This document shows positions 16,933 through 26,195 of a DNA stretch of 39,968 bases, piece by piece (position 1 is the first letter of the stretch; the number at the start of each line of letters is the position of its first letter). The DNA lies in contig NZ_JANXMU010000037.1 of assembly GCF_025354435.1 (NCBI RefSeq), positions 1-39,968 on the forward strand, read 5' to 3'. Below the pieces are notes generated by a model. That model was not told the origin of the DNA and made no database searches. It saw only the letters and a list, made by a program, of their open reading frames with translations. Made by a program: the position numbers and the translations under genes. The DNA is from Rhodoferax sp. (GTDB taxonomy: Bacteria; Pseudomonadota; Gammaproteobacteria; Burkholderiales; Burkholderiaceae_C).

Positions 16933-18183
16933 ATGCAAGCACAAGTTCGTAGCTCGGTGGCCCTGGCCATTGCATCACTGGCCACTATCGGCCTTATGGC
17001 CGCCACGGGCGCACAGGCGCAAACCAAAGCGGAAGTCATGCACTGGTGGACCTCGGGGGGCGAATCGGCGGCAGTGCAGGAACTGGCCGCTGCGTTCAAT
17101 AAATCGGGTGGCCAGTGGGTCGATACGGCCGTGGCCGGTGGCGAGGCGGCCCGTGCAGCAGCCATCAACCGCATCGTCGGCGGCAATCCACCCACCGCCG
17201 CCATGTTCAACACCTCGCAGCAGTACCTGGACATCATCAAAGAGGGCATGCTCAACGACATCGATGCCGTGGCCGCCAAAGAGCACTGGGACACCATGCT
17301 GCCCGCGCCCGTCATCAGCAGCATCAAGGTCAACGGCCACTACTACGCCGCCCCGGTCAACATCCACATGCCCAGCTGGTTCTGGTACTCCAAGCCCGCC
17401 TTTGCCAAGGCCGGTATCACCAGCGAACCCAAGACTCCCGATGAACTGTTTGCTGCGCTGGACAAGCTCAAGGCCGCCGGCCTGGTGCCCCTGGCCCTGG
17501 GTGGCCAGGGCTGGCAGGAATACATCACCTTCTACAGCTGGGTGGCACAGGTCGGCGGTACCGATCTGTACCTGAAGTTCTTCAAGGACCACGATGCGGC
17601 CGTCATCAACACCCCCGCCTTCCGCAAGGTGCTGACCGACTTCAAGCGCCTGAAAAGCTACACCGATGCAGGCTCGCCGGGCCGCAACTGGAACGATGCC
17701 ACCTCGATGCTGATCACCGGCAAGGCCGGCGTGCAGATCATGGGCGACTGGGCAAAGGGCGAGTTCAACAACGCCAAGCAGGTGGCGGGCAAAGACTATG
17801 GCTGCTTCCCTGGCTTTGGCCCCAAGTCGCCTTACATCATTGCCGGTGACGTGTTTGTGTTCCCCCGCACCAAAGACCCGGCCGCCATCAAGGCGCAGCA
17901 GATGCTGGCCACCTCGATGACCTCGGCCGCCACCCAGGTTGCGTTCAACAACAAAAAGGGTTCCATCCCGATCCGCACCGATGTCGATGCGTCGCAAATG
18001 GACATGTGCGCCCAAACCGGCCTGGCCATCATGAAGGACAAGACCCGCCAGATCGGCGTGCCCGACATGCTGCTGGCCCCCGATGTGGGCGGTGCCGTGC
18101 AGGACATCATCTCCAAATACTGGAACACCAACCAGTCGGTGGACGATGTGGTCAAGGCGCTGCAGGGCGCGATCAAGGGCTAA
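16933..18183 (+). CDS. ABC sugar transporter, periplasmic substrate-binding protein (CUT1 family)
   Basis: 416 residues. Signal peptide MQAQVRSSVALAIASLATIG through AQAQ with cleavage after AQA; mature protein begins near QTKAEVMHWWTSGGESAAVQ. This WTSGGE start and the pattern NPPTAAMFN, IHMPSWFWYSK and MGDWAKGEF resemble glucose/mannose-type binding proteins (GtsA-like) of extracellular solute-binding family 1. It delivers sugar to the two permeases encoded downstream. Start chosen at ATG 16933 (CTGGAGA upstream). It is followed by a strong hairpin that could keep its mRNA more abundant than the permease message. Confidence 0.9.
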   Translation: MQAQVRSSVALAIASLATIGLMAATGAQAQTKAEVMHWWTSGGESAAVQELAAAFNKSGGQWVDTAVAGGEAARAAAINRIVGGNPPTAAMFNTSQQYLDIIKEGMLNDIDAVAAKEHWDTMLPAPVISSIKVNGHYYAAPVNIHMPSWFWYSKPAFAKAGITSEPKTPDELFAALDKLKAAGLVPLALGGQGWQEYITFYSWVAQVGGTDLYLKFFKDHDAAVINTPAFRKVLTDFKRLKSYTDAGSPGRNWNDATSMLITGKAGVQIMGDWAKGEFNNAKQVAGKDYGCFPGFGPKSPYIIAGDVFVFPRTKDPAAIKAQQMLATSMTSAATQVAFNNKKGSIPIRTDVDASQMDMCAQTGLAIMKDKTRQIGVPDMLLAPDVGGAVQDIISKYWNTNQSVDDVVKALQGAIKG

Positions 18184-18222
18184 CCCCCAGGCTGCAGTGC
18201 TGCGCATCTTTCGCCACCCCCC

Positions 18223-18249
18223 TCGTATCGGTTTAAAAAGCCGATACGA
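18223..18249 (+). other. Strong hairpin between binding-protein and permease genes
   Basis: TCGTATCGG (18223-18231) pairs perfectly with CCGATACGA (18241-18249), loop TTTAAAAAG; flanking C5 and G5 runs could extend it. No U-run after it. Its place suits a retroregulatory stem that protects the upstream binding-protein mRNA or limits read-through to the permeases. Confidence 0.6.
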
Positions 18250-18336
18250 CATGCAGGGGGCGATACCAGTGGCCCGGCGGAGCCGGTTCCACGGCATCTT
18301 GGGTGGAAGGTGCGTTATCCCTGTGAGACTAATTCC

Positions 18337-18383
18337 TAAATTTATAGCTAGTCGCGCTTCATTGGCGTGCACTGAAGGCTGAT
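18337..18383 (+). repeat. Intergenic hairpin repeat, copy 6 (degenerate)
   Basis: TATAGCTAGTCGCGC and GGCGTGCACTGAAGGCT follow the family layout but pair poorly. The GAAGG in the place of the family's GAGGCC acts as the apparent ribosome site of the permease gene. Confidence 0.5.
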
Positions 18384-18384
18384 T

Positions 18385-19299
18385 GTGCTTACAAAAAATA
18401 TAAAACCGCCGCCTCGGCGCGGCAAGCGCCAGAACTGGGCGGTCAACTTCGCCTTGCTACCCATGGCGATCACCGTGCTGCTGTGCTACGTGGGCACGGT
18501 GCTGTGGTCAATCACCGTGTCGTTCACCAGCGCCAAAACCTTTCCCAACACCAACTTCGTCGGCCTGGCCCAGTACGAAAAGCTCTTCACCACCGACCGC
18601 TGGTGGCTGTCGCTGCACAACATGGCGCTGTTTGGCGTGATCTTTGTGATTGCCTGCCTGGTGCTGGGCTTCTTTCTGGCCGTATTCATCGACCAGAAGG
18701 TGCGCGGCGAGGGCATTTTGCGCACCATCTTTCTGTACCCCTACGCCATGAGCTTTGTGGCCACCGGCCTGGTCTGGCAGTGGATGCTGAACCCCGGACT
18801 GGGCCTGCAAGAGGCGGTGCGCCAGCTGGGCTTTCCGAACTTTGAGTTCGACTGGATCATCAGCCAGGACAAGGTGATGTACGCCATCGCCCTGGCCGCT
18901 GTATGGCAGTCTGCCGGGCTGGTGATGGCGCTGCTGCTGGCGAGCCTGCGCGGTGTAGACGAGGAAATCTGGAAGGCCGCGCGCATTGACGGCATCCCCG
19001 TCTGGCGCGTCTACCTGAGCATCGTGCTGCCGATGATTGCCCCCGGCATTGCCACCGCCACGGTGCTGCTGTCGCTGGGCGTGATCAAGGTGTTTGACGT
19101 GGTGGTCGCAATGACCGGCGGCGGCCCCGGCATTGCCAGCGAGGTACCCGCCAAATTCATCATGGACTACCTGTTCAACCGCGCCAACATCGGTCTGGCA
19201 TCGGCCGCCTCGGTGGTTCTGCTGCTGACGGTGCTGGCCCTGCTGCCCTGGCTGTACGCCAAGAACCGCATGGAACATGCAAACAACAAGGGCCACTGA
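18385..19299 (+). CDS. ABC sugar transporter, permease 1 (MalF/UgpA type)
   Basis: 304 residues, GTG start with GAAGG upstream. Six membrane helices (about 23-45, 85-107, 118-140, 170-192, 215-240, 272-294). The cytoplasmic EAA loop is visible (EEIWKAARIDGIPVWRVYLS, about 193-212), which docks onto the ATPase. It forms the importer channel with the permease encoded 3 nt downstream. Preceded by a 201-bp gap holding a hairpin and a degenerate repeat. Confidence 0.9.
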   Translation: MLTKNIKPPPRRGKRQNWAVNFALLPMAITVLLCYVGTVLWSITVSFTSAKTFPNTNFVGLAQYEKLFTTDRWWLSLHNMALFGVIFVIACLVLGFFLAVFIDQKVRGEGILRTIFLYPYAMSFVATGLVWQWMLNPGLGLQEAVRQLGFPNFEFDWIISQDKVMYAIALAAVWQSAGLVMALLLASLRGVDEEIWKAARIDGIPVWRVYLSIVLPMIAPGIATATVLLSLGVIKVFDVVVAMTGGGPGIASEVPAKFIMDYLFNRANIGLASAASVVLLLTVLALLPWLYAKNRMEHANNKGH

Positions 19300-19302
19300 A
19301 CC

Positions 19303-20205
19303 ATGCGCACCGCAACCTCCCCCCTCAAAGTGCGCAACCAGCGCCCTAAACAACGCTTTTTCACCCCGGCCCGGCTCGGTATCTACGCCTTTTTGCTGAT
19401 GAGCGCGCTGTTCTTTCTGCTGCCGCTGTACGTGATGGTGGTGACATCGCTCAAGCCCATGGAAGAAATCCGCCTGGGCCAGATCTTCGCCCTGCCCAGC
19501 CAGCCCACTATCGATGCCTGGGTGGTGGCCTGGTCCAGCGCCTGCACCGGGCTGGAGTGCACCGGCATCCAGGTCGGGTTCTGGAACTCTTTGAAGATCG
19601 TCATCCCCAGCGCCGCGCTGTCCATCTTTATCGGTGCGCTCAACGGCTACGCGCTGGCCTACTGGCGCAGGCCCTGGGCGGGCTGGTTCTTTGCCATCTT
19701 GCTGCTGGGTGCGTTCATTCCCTACCAGGTGCACCTGTACCCGCTGGTGCGCGGCTTGTCGATGCTGGGCCTGTTCAGTACCCTGCCCGCCATCGTGCTG
19801 GTGCACACCATCTTCGGCATGCCAGTGATGACGCTGCTGTTCCGCAACTACTACGCCAGCCTGCCCGAAGAGCTGGTGAAGGCCGCGCACATCGACGGCG
19901 GTGGTTTCTGGCGCATCTTCTTCCAGCTGATGATTCCCATGTCCACCCCCATCATCATCGTGGCGGTGATCATGCAGGTGACCGGCATCTGGAACGACTT
20001 TCTGCTGGGCCTGGTGTTTGCCGGGCGCGAGAACCTGCCCATGACGGTGCAGCTCAACAACATCATCAACACCACCACGGGCGAACGTTTGTACAACGTC
20101 AACATGGCGGCCACCATCCTCACCTCCTCGGTGCCGCTGTTCATCTATCTCATCTCCGGTCGCTGGTTCGTGCGTGGTATCGCCGCCGGTGCTGTTAAAG
20201 GCTAA
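19303..20205 (+). CDS. ABC sugar transporter, permease 2 (MalG/UgpE type)
   Basis: 300 residues, six predicted helices (first about 27-49, last about 275-292). EAA loop [20 protein letters not shown] (about 188-207). The insert between helices 1 and 2 contains two cysteines ([15 protein letters not shown]) that could form a periplasmic disulfide, as in some glucose-type CUT1 permeases. It begins 3 nt after permease 1 and ends 5 nt before the ATPase gene: a tightly packed operon. Confidence 0.9.
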   Translation: MRTATSPLKVRNQRPKQRFFTPARLGIYAFLLMSALFFLLPLYVMVVTSLKPMEEIRLGQIFALPSQPTIDAWVVAWSSACTGLECTGIQVGFWNSLKIVIPSAALSIFIGALNGYALAYWRRPWAGWFFAILLLGAFIPYQVHLYPLVRGLSMLGLFSTLPAIVLVHTIFGMPVMTLLFRNYYASLPEELVKAAHIDGGGFWRIFFQLMIPMSTPIIIVAVIMQVTGIWNDFLLGLVFAGRENLPMTVQLNNIINTTTGERLYNVNMAATILTSSVPLFIYLISGRWFVRGIAAGAVKG

Positions 20206-20210
20206 TCACT

Positions 20211-21290
20211 ATGGCAAGCGTTTCGATCCAACAACTCCACATCCGCCTGGGCAATGTGGACATCTTGCAAAACATGGACCTGGAAGTGGTCGATGGCGAA
20301 TTTCTGGTGCTGCTGGGCCCCTCGGGCTGCGGCAAATCCACCCTGCTGCACAGCATTGCCGGGCTGATCGACGTGCATGACGGTGTGATTGCCATCGGCG
20401 GCACCGATGTCACCTGGGCCGACCCCAAGGACCGGTCAATCGGCATGGTGTTCCAAAGCTATGCGCTCTACCCCACCATGACGGTGGAGCGCAATATGTC
20501 CTTCGGCCCGCGCATCACCGGCATCCCCAAGGACGAAATCACCCGCCGCGTGGAGCGCGCCGCCGCCATGCTGCACCTGGGGCCGCTGCTGCAGCGCAAG
20601 CCCTCGCAGCTGTCCGGCGGGCAGCGCCAGCGGGTGGCGATTGGCCGGGCCCTGGTGCGCGATGCCGGGGTGTACCTGTTTGACGAACCCTTGTCCAACC
20701 TGGATGCCAAGCTGCGCAACGAGCTGCGCCGCGAACTCAAGCAACTGCACCACGACATCGGCAAGACCATGGTCTACGTGACCCACGACCAGACCGAGGC
20801 CATGACCCTGGCCAGCCGCATCGCGGTGATGCTGGACGGCAAGATCCAGCAAATCGGCACGCCCGCCGAGGTCTACGACCGGCCAGTAAACCGCTTCGTG
20901 GCCGGCTTTTTGGGCTCGCCCACCATGAACTTCTTTGACGGCGTGATTGCCTCCGACAACGGTCAACTGGTGTGGCACGCACCCGGTCTTACCGTGAACG
21001 TGGCCGCCTACCCCTTCGCCGAGCCGCCGCACATGGGCCAGAAAGCCGTGCTGGGTATCCGCCCCGAGCACGTCGACCTGGTGCCGCAGGGCCAGACCGC
21101 CTTGGGTCATGCCACCGTCACCCTGGCCGAACCCATGGGGTCCATGGTGGTGCTGTGGCTGGATTTGGGTGGCACGGCGATGTCGGTCATTGCCGAGAGC
21201 CACACTCCGCACCAGCGCGGCCACACCCTGGGTGTGCAGTGCGATGCGCGGCGCATCTCGCTGTTTGGCGAGAACGGACAGCGGCTGTAG
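20211..21290 (+). CDS. ABC sugar transporter ATPase (MalK/UgpC/MsmX type)
   Basis: 359 residues. Walker [10 protein letters not shown] 36-44, Q loop FQSYALYP about 81-88, signature LSGGQRQR 134-141, Walker B YLFDEP 155-160, H-loop VTHDQTEAM about 190-198. A C-terminal OB-type regulatory domain (about 240-355, with [11 protein letters not shown]) marks the MalK/UgpC subfamily. It powers the importer encoded just upstream. Overlapping frames on both strands are shadows. Confidence 0.93.
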   Translation: MASVSIQQLHIRLGNVDILQNMDLEVVDGEFLVLLGPSGCGKSTLLHSIAGLIDVHDGVIAIGGTDVTWADPKDRSIGMVFQSYALYPTMTVERNMSFGPRITGIPKDEITRRVERAAAMLHLGPLLQRKPSQLSGGQRQRVAIGRALVRDAGVYLFDEPLSNLDAKLRNELRRELKQLHHDIGKTMVYVTHDQTEAMTLASRIAVMLDGKIQQIGTPAEVYDRPVNRFVAGFLGSPTMNFFDGVIASDNGQLVWHAPGLTVNVAAYPFAEPPHMGQKAVLGIRPEHVDLVPQGQTALGHATVTLAEPMGSMVVLWLDLGGTAMSVIAESHTPHQRGHTLGVQCDARRISLFGENGQRL

Positions 21291-21302
21291 CGGCCAGCCC
21301 CC

Positions 21303-21320
21303 GCCCGCCCAGCGGCGGGC
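21303..21320 (+). other. GC hairpin between the ATPase and MFS genes
   Basis: GCCCGCC (21303-21309), loop CAGC, GGCGGGC (21314-21320): perfect 7-bp stem 12 nt after the ATPase stop codon. No U-run, so a partial or factor-dependent terminator at most. Confidence 0.45.
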
Positions 21321-21348
21321 ATACTTATCCGTTTGCACCGCCATTGCG

Positions 21349-22542
21349 ATGACCCTCAACGCCCGCCGTTTTTTGATTTTGATGATGTTGCAAGCCTTTG
21401 CTGTGGGCCTGTCCAACATCTTCGTCAACCTCTACATCTGGAACATCGACCGTTCGCTACTCACCCAGGCCAGCTACAGCCTGAGCCAGTCGGCCGCTAT
21501 TCTGCTGAGCTTTCCGCTGTGCAGCCTGCACGCGCGGCGCACCTCGCCCATGGCCAGTTCGCGGGTCGGGCTGGTGCTGTTCATGCTGGCCTACGCGGTG
21601 ATCTTGTGGCTGCAGGAAGACTGCGCCCAGCACGTGGTGCTGATTGGCGGCATGCTGGGCCTGGCGGTCAGCTTCTTCGTCATTGGCCAGCACATGCAGT
21701 TTCTGGAAAACGCCCAGGACGCGCAGCGCGACCGTTTCTTGTACGCCGCCAACTACATGACCAGCAGCGCCGCCATCGTGGCTCCGCTGCTGGCGGGTTG
21801 GTTGATCCAGCACATTGCGGGTGCCCCTGGCTACAGCGCCGTGTTTGGCCTGTCGCTGCTGACGTTTGCGGTGGCGACCTGGTGGTCGACCCGCATCACC
21901 GGCCAGCCGCTGGCACGCCAGTCCAACCTGCTGGGCGCGTGGCGCAACAAGCAGCGCACCTGGCGCGGCATGTTCTGGGTCAGTACCGCCATGGCCACGG
22001 TGCAGGGCACCTACACCAGCTTTCTGGTCACCATCATGGCCTTCTCGATCCTGCAGGACGAGTTTGCCCTGGGAGCCTACAGCGCCATGGTGGCGCTGGT
22101 GGGCCTGGTGTCCAGCGTGGCCTTGGCCGCGCGCAGCCAGGCCCGGCACCGGCTGCGCATCTACACCCTGGGGGCGCTGCTGGTGTGCGCTGCCTCCGTG
22201 GGGCTGGCGCTGGTGCAACAGCCCGGCATGCTGGTGGTTTATGGCATTGCCAGCGCCATCGGCATGAACACCATCACCACCTGCGAAATGGCCTGGAGCT
22301 ACGCGGCCATCGAATCCGCCCCCGACTACGACCAGCACAAGCTGGACTACATCGTGGTGCGCGAAATCCCCCTGGGCATTGGCCGCATGGTGGGCGTGGG
22401 CCTGTTCTTGCTGCTCAACAGCCAGTTTGAAAGCCAGGTGCTGACCCTGGGCTTTGTGCTGTTTGGCGCGGTGTATCTGGCGCTGGTGCCCGCACTGCGG
22501 CGGATCTGGCAACCGGCCATGCCAGCACTACAAAAAACATAG
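21349..22542 (+). CDS. MFS-type transporter
   Basis: 397 residues with about 12 hydrophobic helices in two halves joined by a loop near residues 185-210, the layout of the major facilitator superfamily. There is no clear substrate signature. It is the last gene of the sugar locus, 58 bp after the ATPase gene, so a sugar or sugar-derived substrate is possible. No good ribosome site precedes ATG 21349, which suggests coupling to upstream translation or weak expression. Its TAG stop codon is supplied by the first bases of repeat copy 7. Confidence 0.75.
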   Translation: MTLNARRFLILMMLQAFAVGLSNIFVNLYIWNIDRSLLTQASYSLSQSAAILLSFPLCSLHARRTSPMASSRVGLVLFMLAYAVILWLQEDCAQHVVLIGGMLGLAVSFFVIGQHMQFLENAQDAQRDRFLYAANYMTSSAAIVAPLLAGWLIQHIAGAPGYSAVFGLSLLTFAVATWWSTRITGQPLARQSNLLGAWRNKQRTWRGMFWVSTAMATVQGTYTSFLVTIMAFSILQDEFALGAYSAMVALVGLVSSVALAARSQARHRLRIYTLGALLVCAASVGLALVQQPGMLVVYGIASAIGMNTITTCEMAWSYAAIESAPDYDQHKLDYIVVREIPLGIGRMVGVGLFLLLNSQFESQVLTLGFVLFGAVYLALVPALRRIWQPAMPALQKT

Positions 22543-22591
22543 CTACTAGCGTAGGTAGCGTATGCGCTAGAGGCCTGAATTCCTTAAAAAA
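22538..22591 (+). repeat. Intergenic hairpin repeat, copy 7
   Basis: CATAGCTACTAGCGTAGG then TATGCGCTAGAGGCCTGAAT and a TTCCTTAAAAAA tail. Its ATAG contains the stop codon (22540-22542) of the MFS gene. It separates two same-strand genes. Confidence 0.85.
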
Positions 22592-22614
22592 CCAGAGTCT
22601 TATACGATAGGCGG

Positions 22615-24117
22615 GTGAACGCCACCCTGACACCACTCCACTTGTCCAACGGACAAGACCGCCCGCCCTGGTGGATTTACCTGCTGCTGCCGCTGCTGCA
22701 TTTCGCCAGCGTCAAGCTCACCCTCCTTTGCGCCGTCACCCCTGAAACCGAGGTCGTGGTCTGGCTGCCCAATGCCGTGCTACTGGCCGCCTTGATGCGC
22801 TACCAGGGCCAGCGTGGCTGGGCCATGGCGGCGCTGACCTACAGCTCGGACGTGCTGGCCAGTTTGTCGGCTTTTTCACCCTGGGGCGCGGTGTTGCTGA
22901 GCCTGGTCAACCTGGCCGAGGTGGTGTTCGCCTACTGGCTGATGCGGCGTATGCATGCGTCACTGGGGCTGCAGCGGTTTCGGGACTTCGGTAAATTCAT
23001 CGCCGCCGGGCCTATCGCAGCCGCGCTGCTGGCCAGCCTGCTGGCATCGGCCGTACTGCTGCAACTGGATGCCAGCACCACCACGCCGTACCTGACGCTG
23101 GTGCGGTTATGGTGGTTTGGCGATGCGCTGGGGCTGCTGATCTACACGCCGCTGCTGCTCAGCTTCTCTGGGCCGGTGCTGTCAGCCCCCATCCGCTTTA
23201 CCCTGCTCGACGGCACCGTCGTGTTGCTGGGCTTGGCACTGGCCGGGCTGGTCTTCAGCATCCACCGGGGCGAAATCGGCGGCGTATCGGTGACACCCGA
23301 CCTGCTGCTACCGCCCGTGTTGTACCTGGCCGTGCGCTTTGGCGTGCGCTGGACGGCACTGGCCGTGGCGCTGATTTCCCTGGCCACCGCCTGGGTGTTG
23401 ACCACCGGCCACCAGCCGTTCGGGGCAGTCGATGTGCACCTGGAAATCGTGCGGGCGCAAGAGTTCATCTTCACGCTGTGCACCATCGGCATCGGTTTCG
23501 CCATTTTGCTGACCGAACTGAAAACCCACGAACGCGGGCTGGAAGACAAAGTGCGCGAACGCACCCAGGCACTGGAAGCCACCAACACCCTGCTGGCCGC
23601 CCTGAGCGCCACCGACGGCCTGACCGGCATTGCCAACCGCCGCCGCTTCGACGAAGTGCTGGCCAGCGAATGGAGCCGCGCCGCCCGCAGCGGCCAGCCG
23701 CTGGCGCTGGTGATGCTGGACGTGGACTTTTTCAAAGCCTACAACGACCACTACGGCCACCTGGCGGGCGACGACTGCCTGCGCCACATCGCCCGCATGC
23801 TGGCCGCGCATTTGCACCGCACCGGCGATCTGGTGGCCCGCTACGGTGGCGAAGAATTTGTACTGCTGGCCCCGGTGCGCGATGCCGCCGAAGCCCTGCA
23901 CATCGCCGAAACCGCCCGCCAGGCCCTGGCCACCCTGGCCTTGCCACACGCGGCATCGCCCTTCGGCATGGTCACCGCCAGCCTGGGCGTGGCCCTGCAC
24001 GTGCCCACCGTGGGCGAAACCACCGACCTGCTGGTGCAGCAAGCCGACCAGGCGCTGTACCAGGCCAAGGCGCGGGGGCGCAACCAGACCGTGCTGCAGG
24101 CATCGTCCGCAGCCTAG
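22615..24117 (+). CDS. MASE1-GGDEF diguanylate cyclase
   Basis: 500 residues, GTG start. N-terminal MASE1 membrane sensor, about eight helices over residues 19-300 (WWIYLLLPLLHFASVKL, VWLPNAVLLAAL). Short coiled coil about 301-330, then GGDEF domain 331-495. Active-site motif is GGEEF (411-415), with DGLTGIANRRR (334-344) and I-site RTGD (402-405) intact, so active synthesis and product inhibition of c-di-GMP are both expected. No EAL domain. MASE1 ligands are mostly unknown. It stands alone between two repeat copies. Confidence 0.9.
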   Translation: MNATLTPLHLSNGQDRPPWWIYLLLPLLHFASVKLTLLCAVTPETEVVVWLPNAVLLAALMRYQGQRGWAMAALTYSSDVLASLSAFSPWGAVLLSLVNLAEVVFAYWLMRRMHASLGLQRFRDFGKFIAAGPIAAALLASLLASAVLLQLDASTTTPYLTLVRLWWFGDALGLLIYTPLLLSFSGPVLSAPIRFTLLDGTVVLLGLALAGLVFSIHRGEIGGVSVTPDLLLPPVLYLAVRFGVRWTALAVALISLATAWVLTTGHQPFGAVDVHLEIVRAQEFIFTLCTIGIGFAILLTELKTHERGLEDKVRERTQALEATNTLLAALSATDGLTGIANRRRFDEVLASEWSRAARSGQPLALVMLDVDFFKAYNDHYGHLAGDDCLRHIARMLAAHLHRTGDLVARYGGEEFVLLAPVRDAAEALHIAETARQALATLALPHAASPFGMVTASLGVALHVPTVGETTDLLVQQADQALYQAKARGRNQTVLQASSAA

Positions 24118-24202
24118 GCACCTTGTCTGTATGCGGGCGGCGGCGCGCTGAGGGACTTTGTTGCCGCGATACCGCGTGCGTCTCCATCGCCAAATACTAC
24201 TA

Positions 24203-24260
24203 AATCAATAGCTACCAGCGTATATACCTTCTACGCTGGAGGCCGATTTCATTCAAATCC
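24203..24260 (+). repeat. Intergenic hairpin repeat, copy 8
   Basis: CCAGCGTA (24215-24222) pairs perfectly with TACGCTGG (24232-24239). The usual CTAG...CTAG arms are changed at both partners (T to C and A to G), a compensatory change. Between convergent genes. Confidence 0.85.
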
Positions 24261-24262
24261 AG

Positions 24263-25861
24263 CTAACGGATCAGTTGCCGCTTTGGCACAGCATCCAGGA
24301 AGGTCGGAATTTGCGTGCCCAGCTTGAACACGGCCACCGAGTCCACCAGGGCCAGGGCCTGGCCTTTCAGGCTGCTGGCAGCGGCGGCCATTTGCTCGAC
24401 CAGTGCGGCATTCTGCTGCGTGGCCTGGTCCATGTGGATCACCGCTTCGCCCACCTGCGCCACGCCGGTGGCCTGCTCGGAGCTGGCCGCGCTGATCTGG
24501 CCCATGATCTCGGTCACCTGCTTGATCGACCGAACCACCTCGGCCATGGTGGTACCGGCCTGGTCCACCAGCGCCGTGCCTTGGTCTACCCGCTCCACGC
24601 TGGTGCCAATCAACGCCTTGATCTCTTTCGCCGCCTGGGCGCTGCGACTGGCCAAGCTGCGCACCTCGCTGGCCACCACCGCAAAGCCGCGGCCTTGTTC
24701 GCCTGCGCGGGCGGCTTCCACTGCAGCGTTCAGCGCCAGGATATTGGTCTGGAATGCAATGCCGTCGATGACGCTGATGATGTCGGATATCTTCTTGGAA
24801 CTGTCGTTGATGCCCCGCATGGTGTCCACCACCTGGTTCACCACCTCGCCGCCACGGGAGGCCACGCTGGAGGCATTCAGCGCCAGTTGGTTGGCGTGGC
24901 GGGCGTTGTCCGCGTTGAGCTTGACGGTGGAACTCAGCTCTTCCATCGAGGCCGCAGCCTGTTCCAGCGCGCTAGCCTGCTGCTCGGTGCGGCCCGACAG
25001 ATCGTGGTTACCGCCTTCAATTTCCACGCTGGCGTTGGACACGCTCTCGGACCCCAGCCGTACCCGCCCGACCACCTGGAACAGGCTTGCCTGCATAGCC
25101 TGCAGTGCGGCCAGCAGCTGACCGGTTTCGTCGGCCGACACCACGTGGATCGCAGATGTCAAATCACCCGAAGCCACCGTCTGGGCCACATGCACCGCCT
25201 GGCGGATCGGCCGCGTGATGGATTGGGTCAGACCATAGGCCAGGCCCGCGGCCAGCAGCGTAGCGCAGGCGGTCAGCACCACCATCAGCACATTGGCACC
25301 GTGGGCCATGGAAGCGGCCTGCGAACCAAACTCTTCCATGCCGTCGGTCTGGGTTTTTACAAAACTTTCGATCGCCGACAGGTAGGCGTTTTGCGGCTGC
25401 AGCATCTCCTTGACCAGATAGATCCGTCCTTCATCAATCTTCTCGGCCTTGACCAACGCGACCAGCTCTTGCTCGTGTTTCTTGAAGTTGGCCCGCGCCT
25501 CCAGCATGGCACTTAGTGCAGCCTTGCCTTTGTCGGTGTGCACGATGGTTTGCAACTCTTCTAACGCCTTGCCGATCACGACAGCAGAGTCCTCTACCTT
25601 GGCCAGTTCGCCTTGCACCACCGGTGCGTCGCTCGCAATCAGGGCGGTGCGCAACGCTCTGGATTGGCGGTTGACCTCGTTTTCAATTTTCTGCGCCAAC
25701 GCCACTTTGTGGTAGCGGTCGTGCAGGATGGTTTCGGTGTTCTCGTCCACCGCGTTGATGCGGCTGATGCCCACCGCCGCCATGGCGATGAGCAGGCCGA
25801 TAACGATGGAAAACCCGGTCGCCAGCCGCAAACCGATTTTCATGTTTTGGAACAATTGCAT
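24263..25861 (-). CDS. Methyl-accepting chemotaxis protein
   Basis: 532 residues from ATG 25861 (TGAGG upstream). First membrane helix about 9-31, periplasmic four-helix-bundle ligand domain about 32-190, second helix about 191-213, HAMP about 214-266, signalling domain about 280-510 with the hairpin tip [20 protein letters not shown] preceded by [21 protein letters not shown]. No CheR-binding pentapeptide at the C-terminus (ends PKRQLIR). It is divergent from rbsB across 334 bp, so sensing of ribose through RbsB, as Trg does in E. coli, is an attractive guess but unproven. Confidence 0.92.
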   Translation of the reverse strand: MQLFQNMKIGLRLATGFSIVIGLLIAMAAVGISRINAVDENTETILHDRYHKVALAQKIENEVNRQSRALRTALIASDAPVVQGELAKVEDSAVVIGKALEELQTIVHTDKGKAALSAMLEARANFKKHEQELVALVKAEKIDEGRIYLVKEMLQPQNAYLSAIESFVKTQTDGMEEFGSQAASMAHGANVLMVVLTACATLLAAGLAYGLTQSITRPIRQAVHVAQTVASGDLTSAIHVVSADETGQLLAALQAMQASLFQVVGRVRLGSESVSNASVEIEGGNHDLSGRTEQQASALEQAAASMEELSSTVKLNADNARHANQLALNASSVASRGGEVVNQVVDTMRGINDSSKKISDIISVIDGIAFQTNILALNAAVEAARAGEQGRGFAVVASEVRSLASRSAQAAKEIKALIGTSVERVDQGTALVDQAGTTMAEVVRSIKQVTEIMGQISAASSEQATGVAQVGEAVIHMDQATQQNAALVEQMAAAASSLKGQALALVDSVAVFKLGTQIPTFLDAVPKRQLIR

Positions 25862-26195
25862 TCTGTCAACCTCATTGAGATGGTTTGTAGTCAAAGTTAC
25901 ACGTCGTTTACAAAACGTGTTTCTGCATGCTGCCACGCTGCGGTGCATATCAACAGCTATTTCTTTCGAAACCATCTCGGTACAGCCGCTGACGCGCGGA
26001 AAAACTTGCCTCCTTGCGCCCAAAACAGGGGGCGTTGCGGCTGTCTTTACCTGTTCTTGCGGGTTTGTCTGTAGATAGAAAACGTTTGCGCAAACGTTTG
26101 CCAAGTTATTATCCGCGCCACAGAAGCCCGCTCGGACCGGCCCCGCCGCCCTCGCCCGCCCGCTGTAACTTTCACAACGCCCTGGAGACAAACCC
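25862..26195. other. Divergent regulatory region between the chemoreceptor and rbs
   Basis: 334 bp without a gene. It contains the 18-bp LacI-type operator (26081-26098) and, overlapping it, a -10-like TATTAT (26107-26112) pointing to rbsB. An AT-richer stretch at about 25890-25950 may hold the chemoreceptor promoter. No FliA-type promoter was found for the chemoreceptor. Confidence 0.6.
26081..26098. promoter_or_regulatory. RbsR operator (LacI-family palindrome)
   Basis: AACGTTTGCGCAAACGTT is a perfect 18-bp palindrome with the central CG and the AACG/CGTT arms typical of LacI/RbsR/PurR-type operators. It is 97 bp upstream of the rbsB start codon and next to TATTAT, so bound repressor would block the promoter. 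The repressor encoded in the same operon (29720-30712) is the natural partner. Confidence 0.8.
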
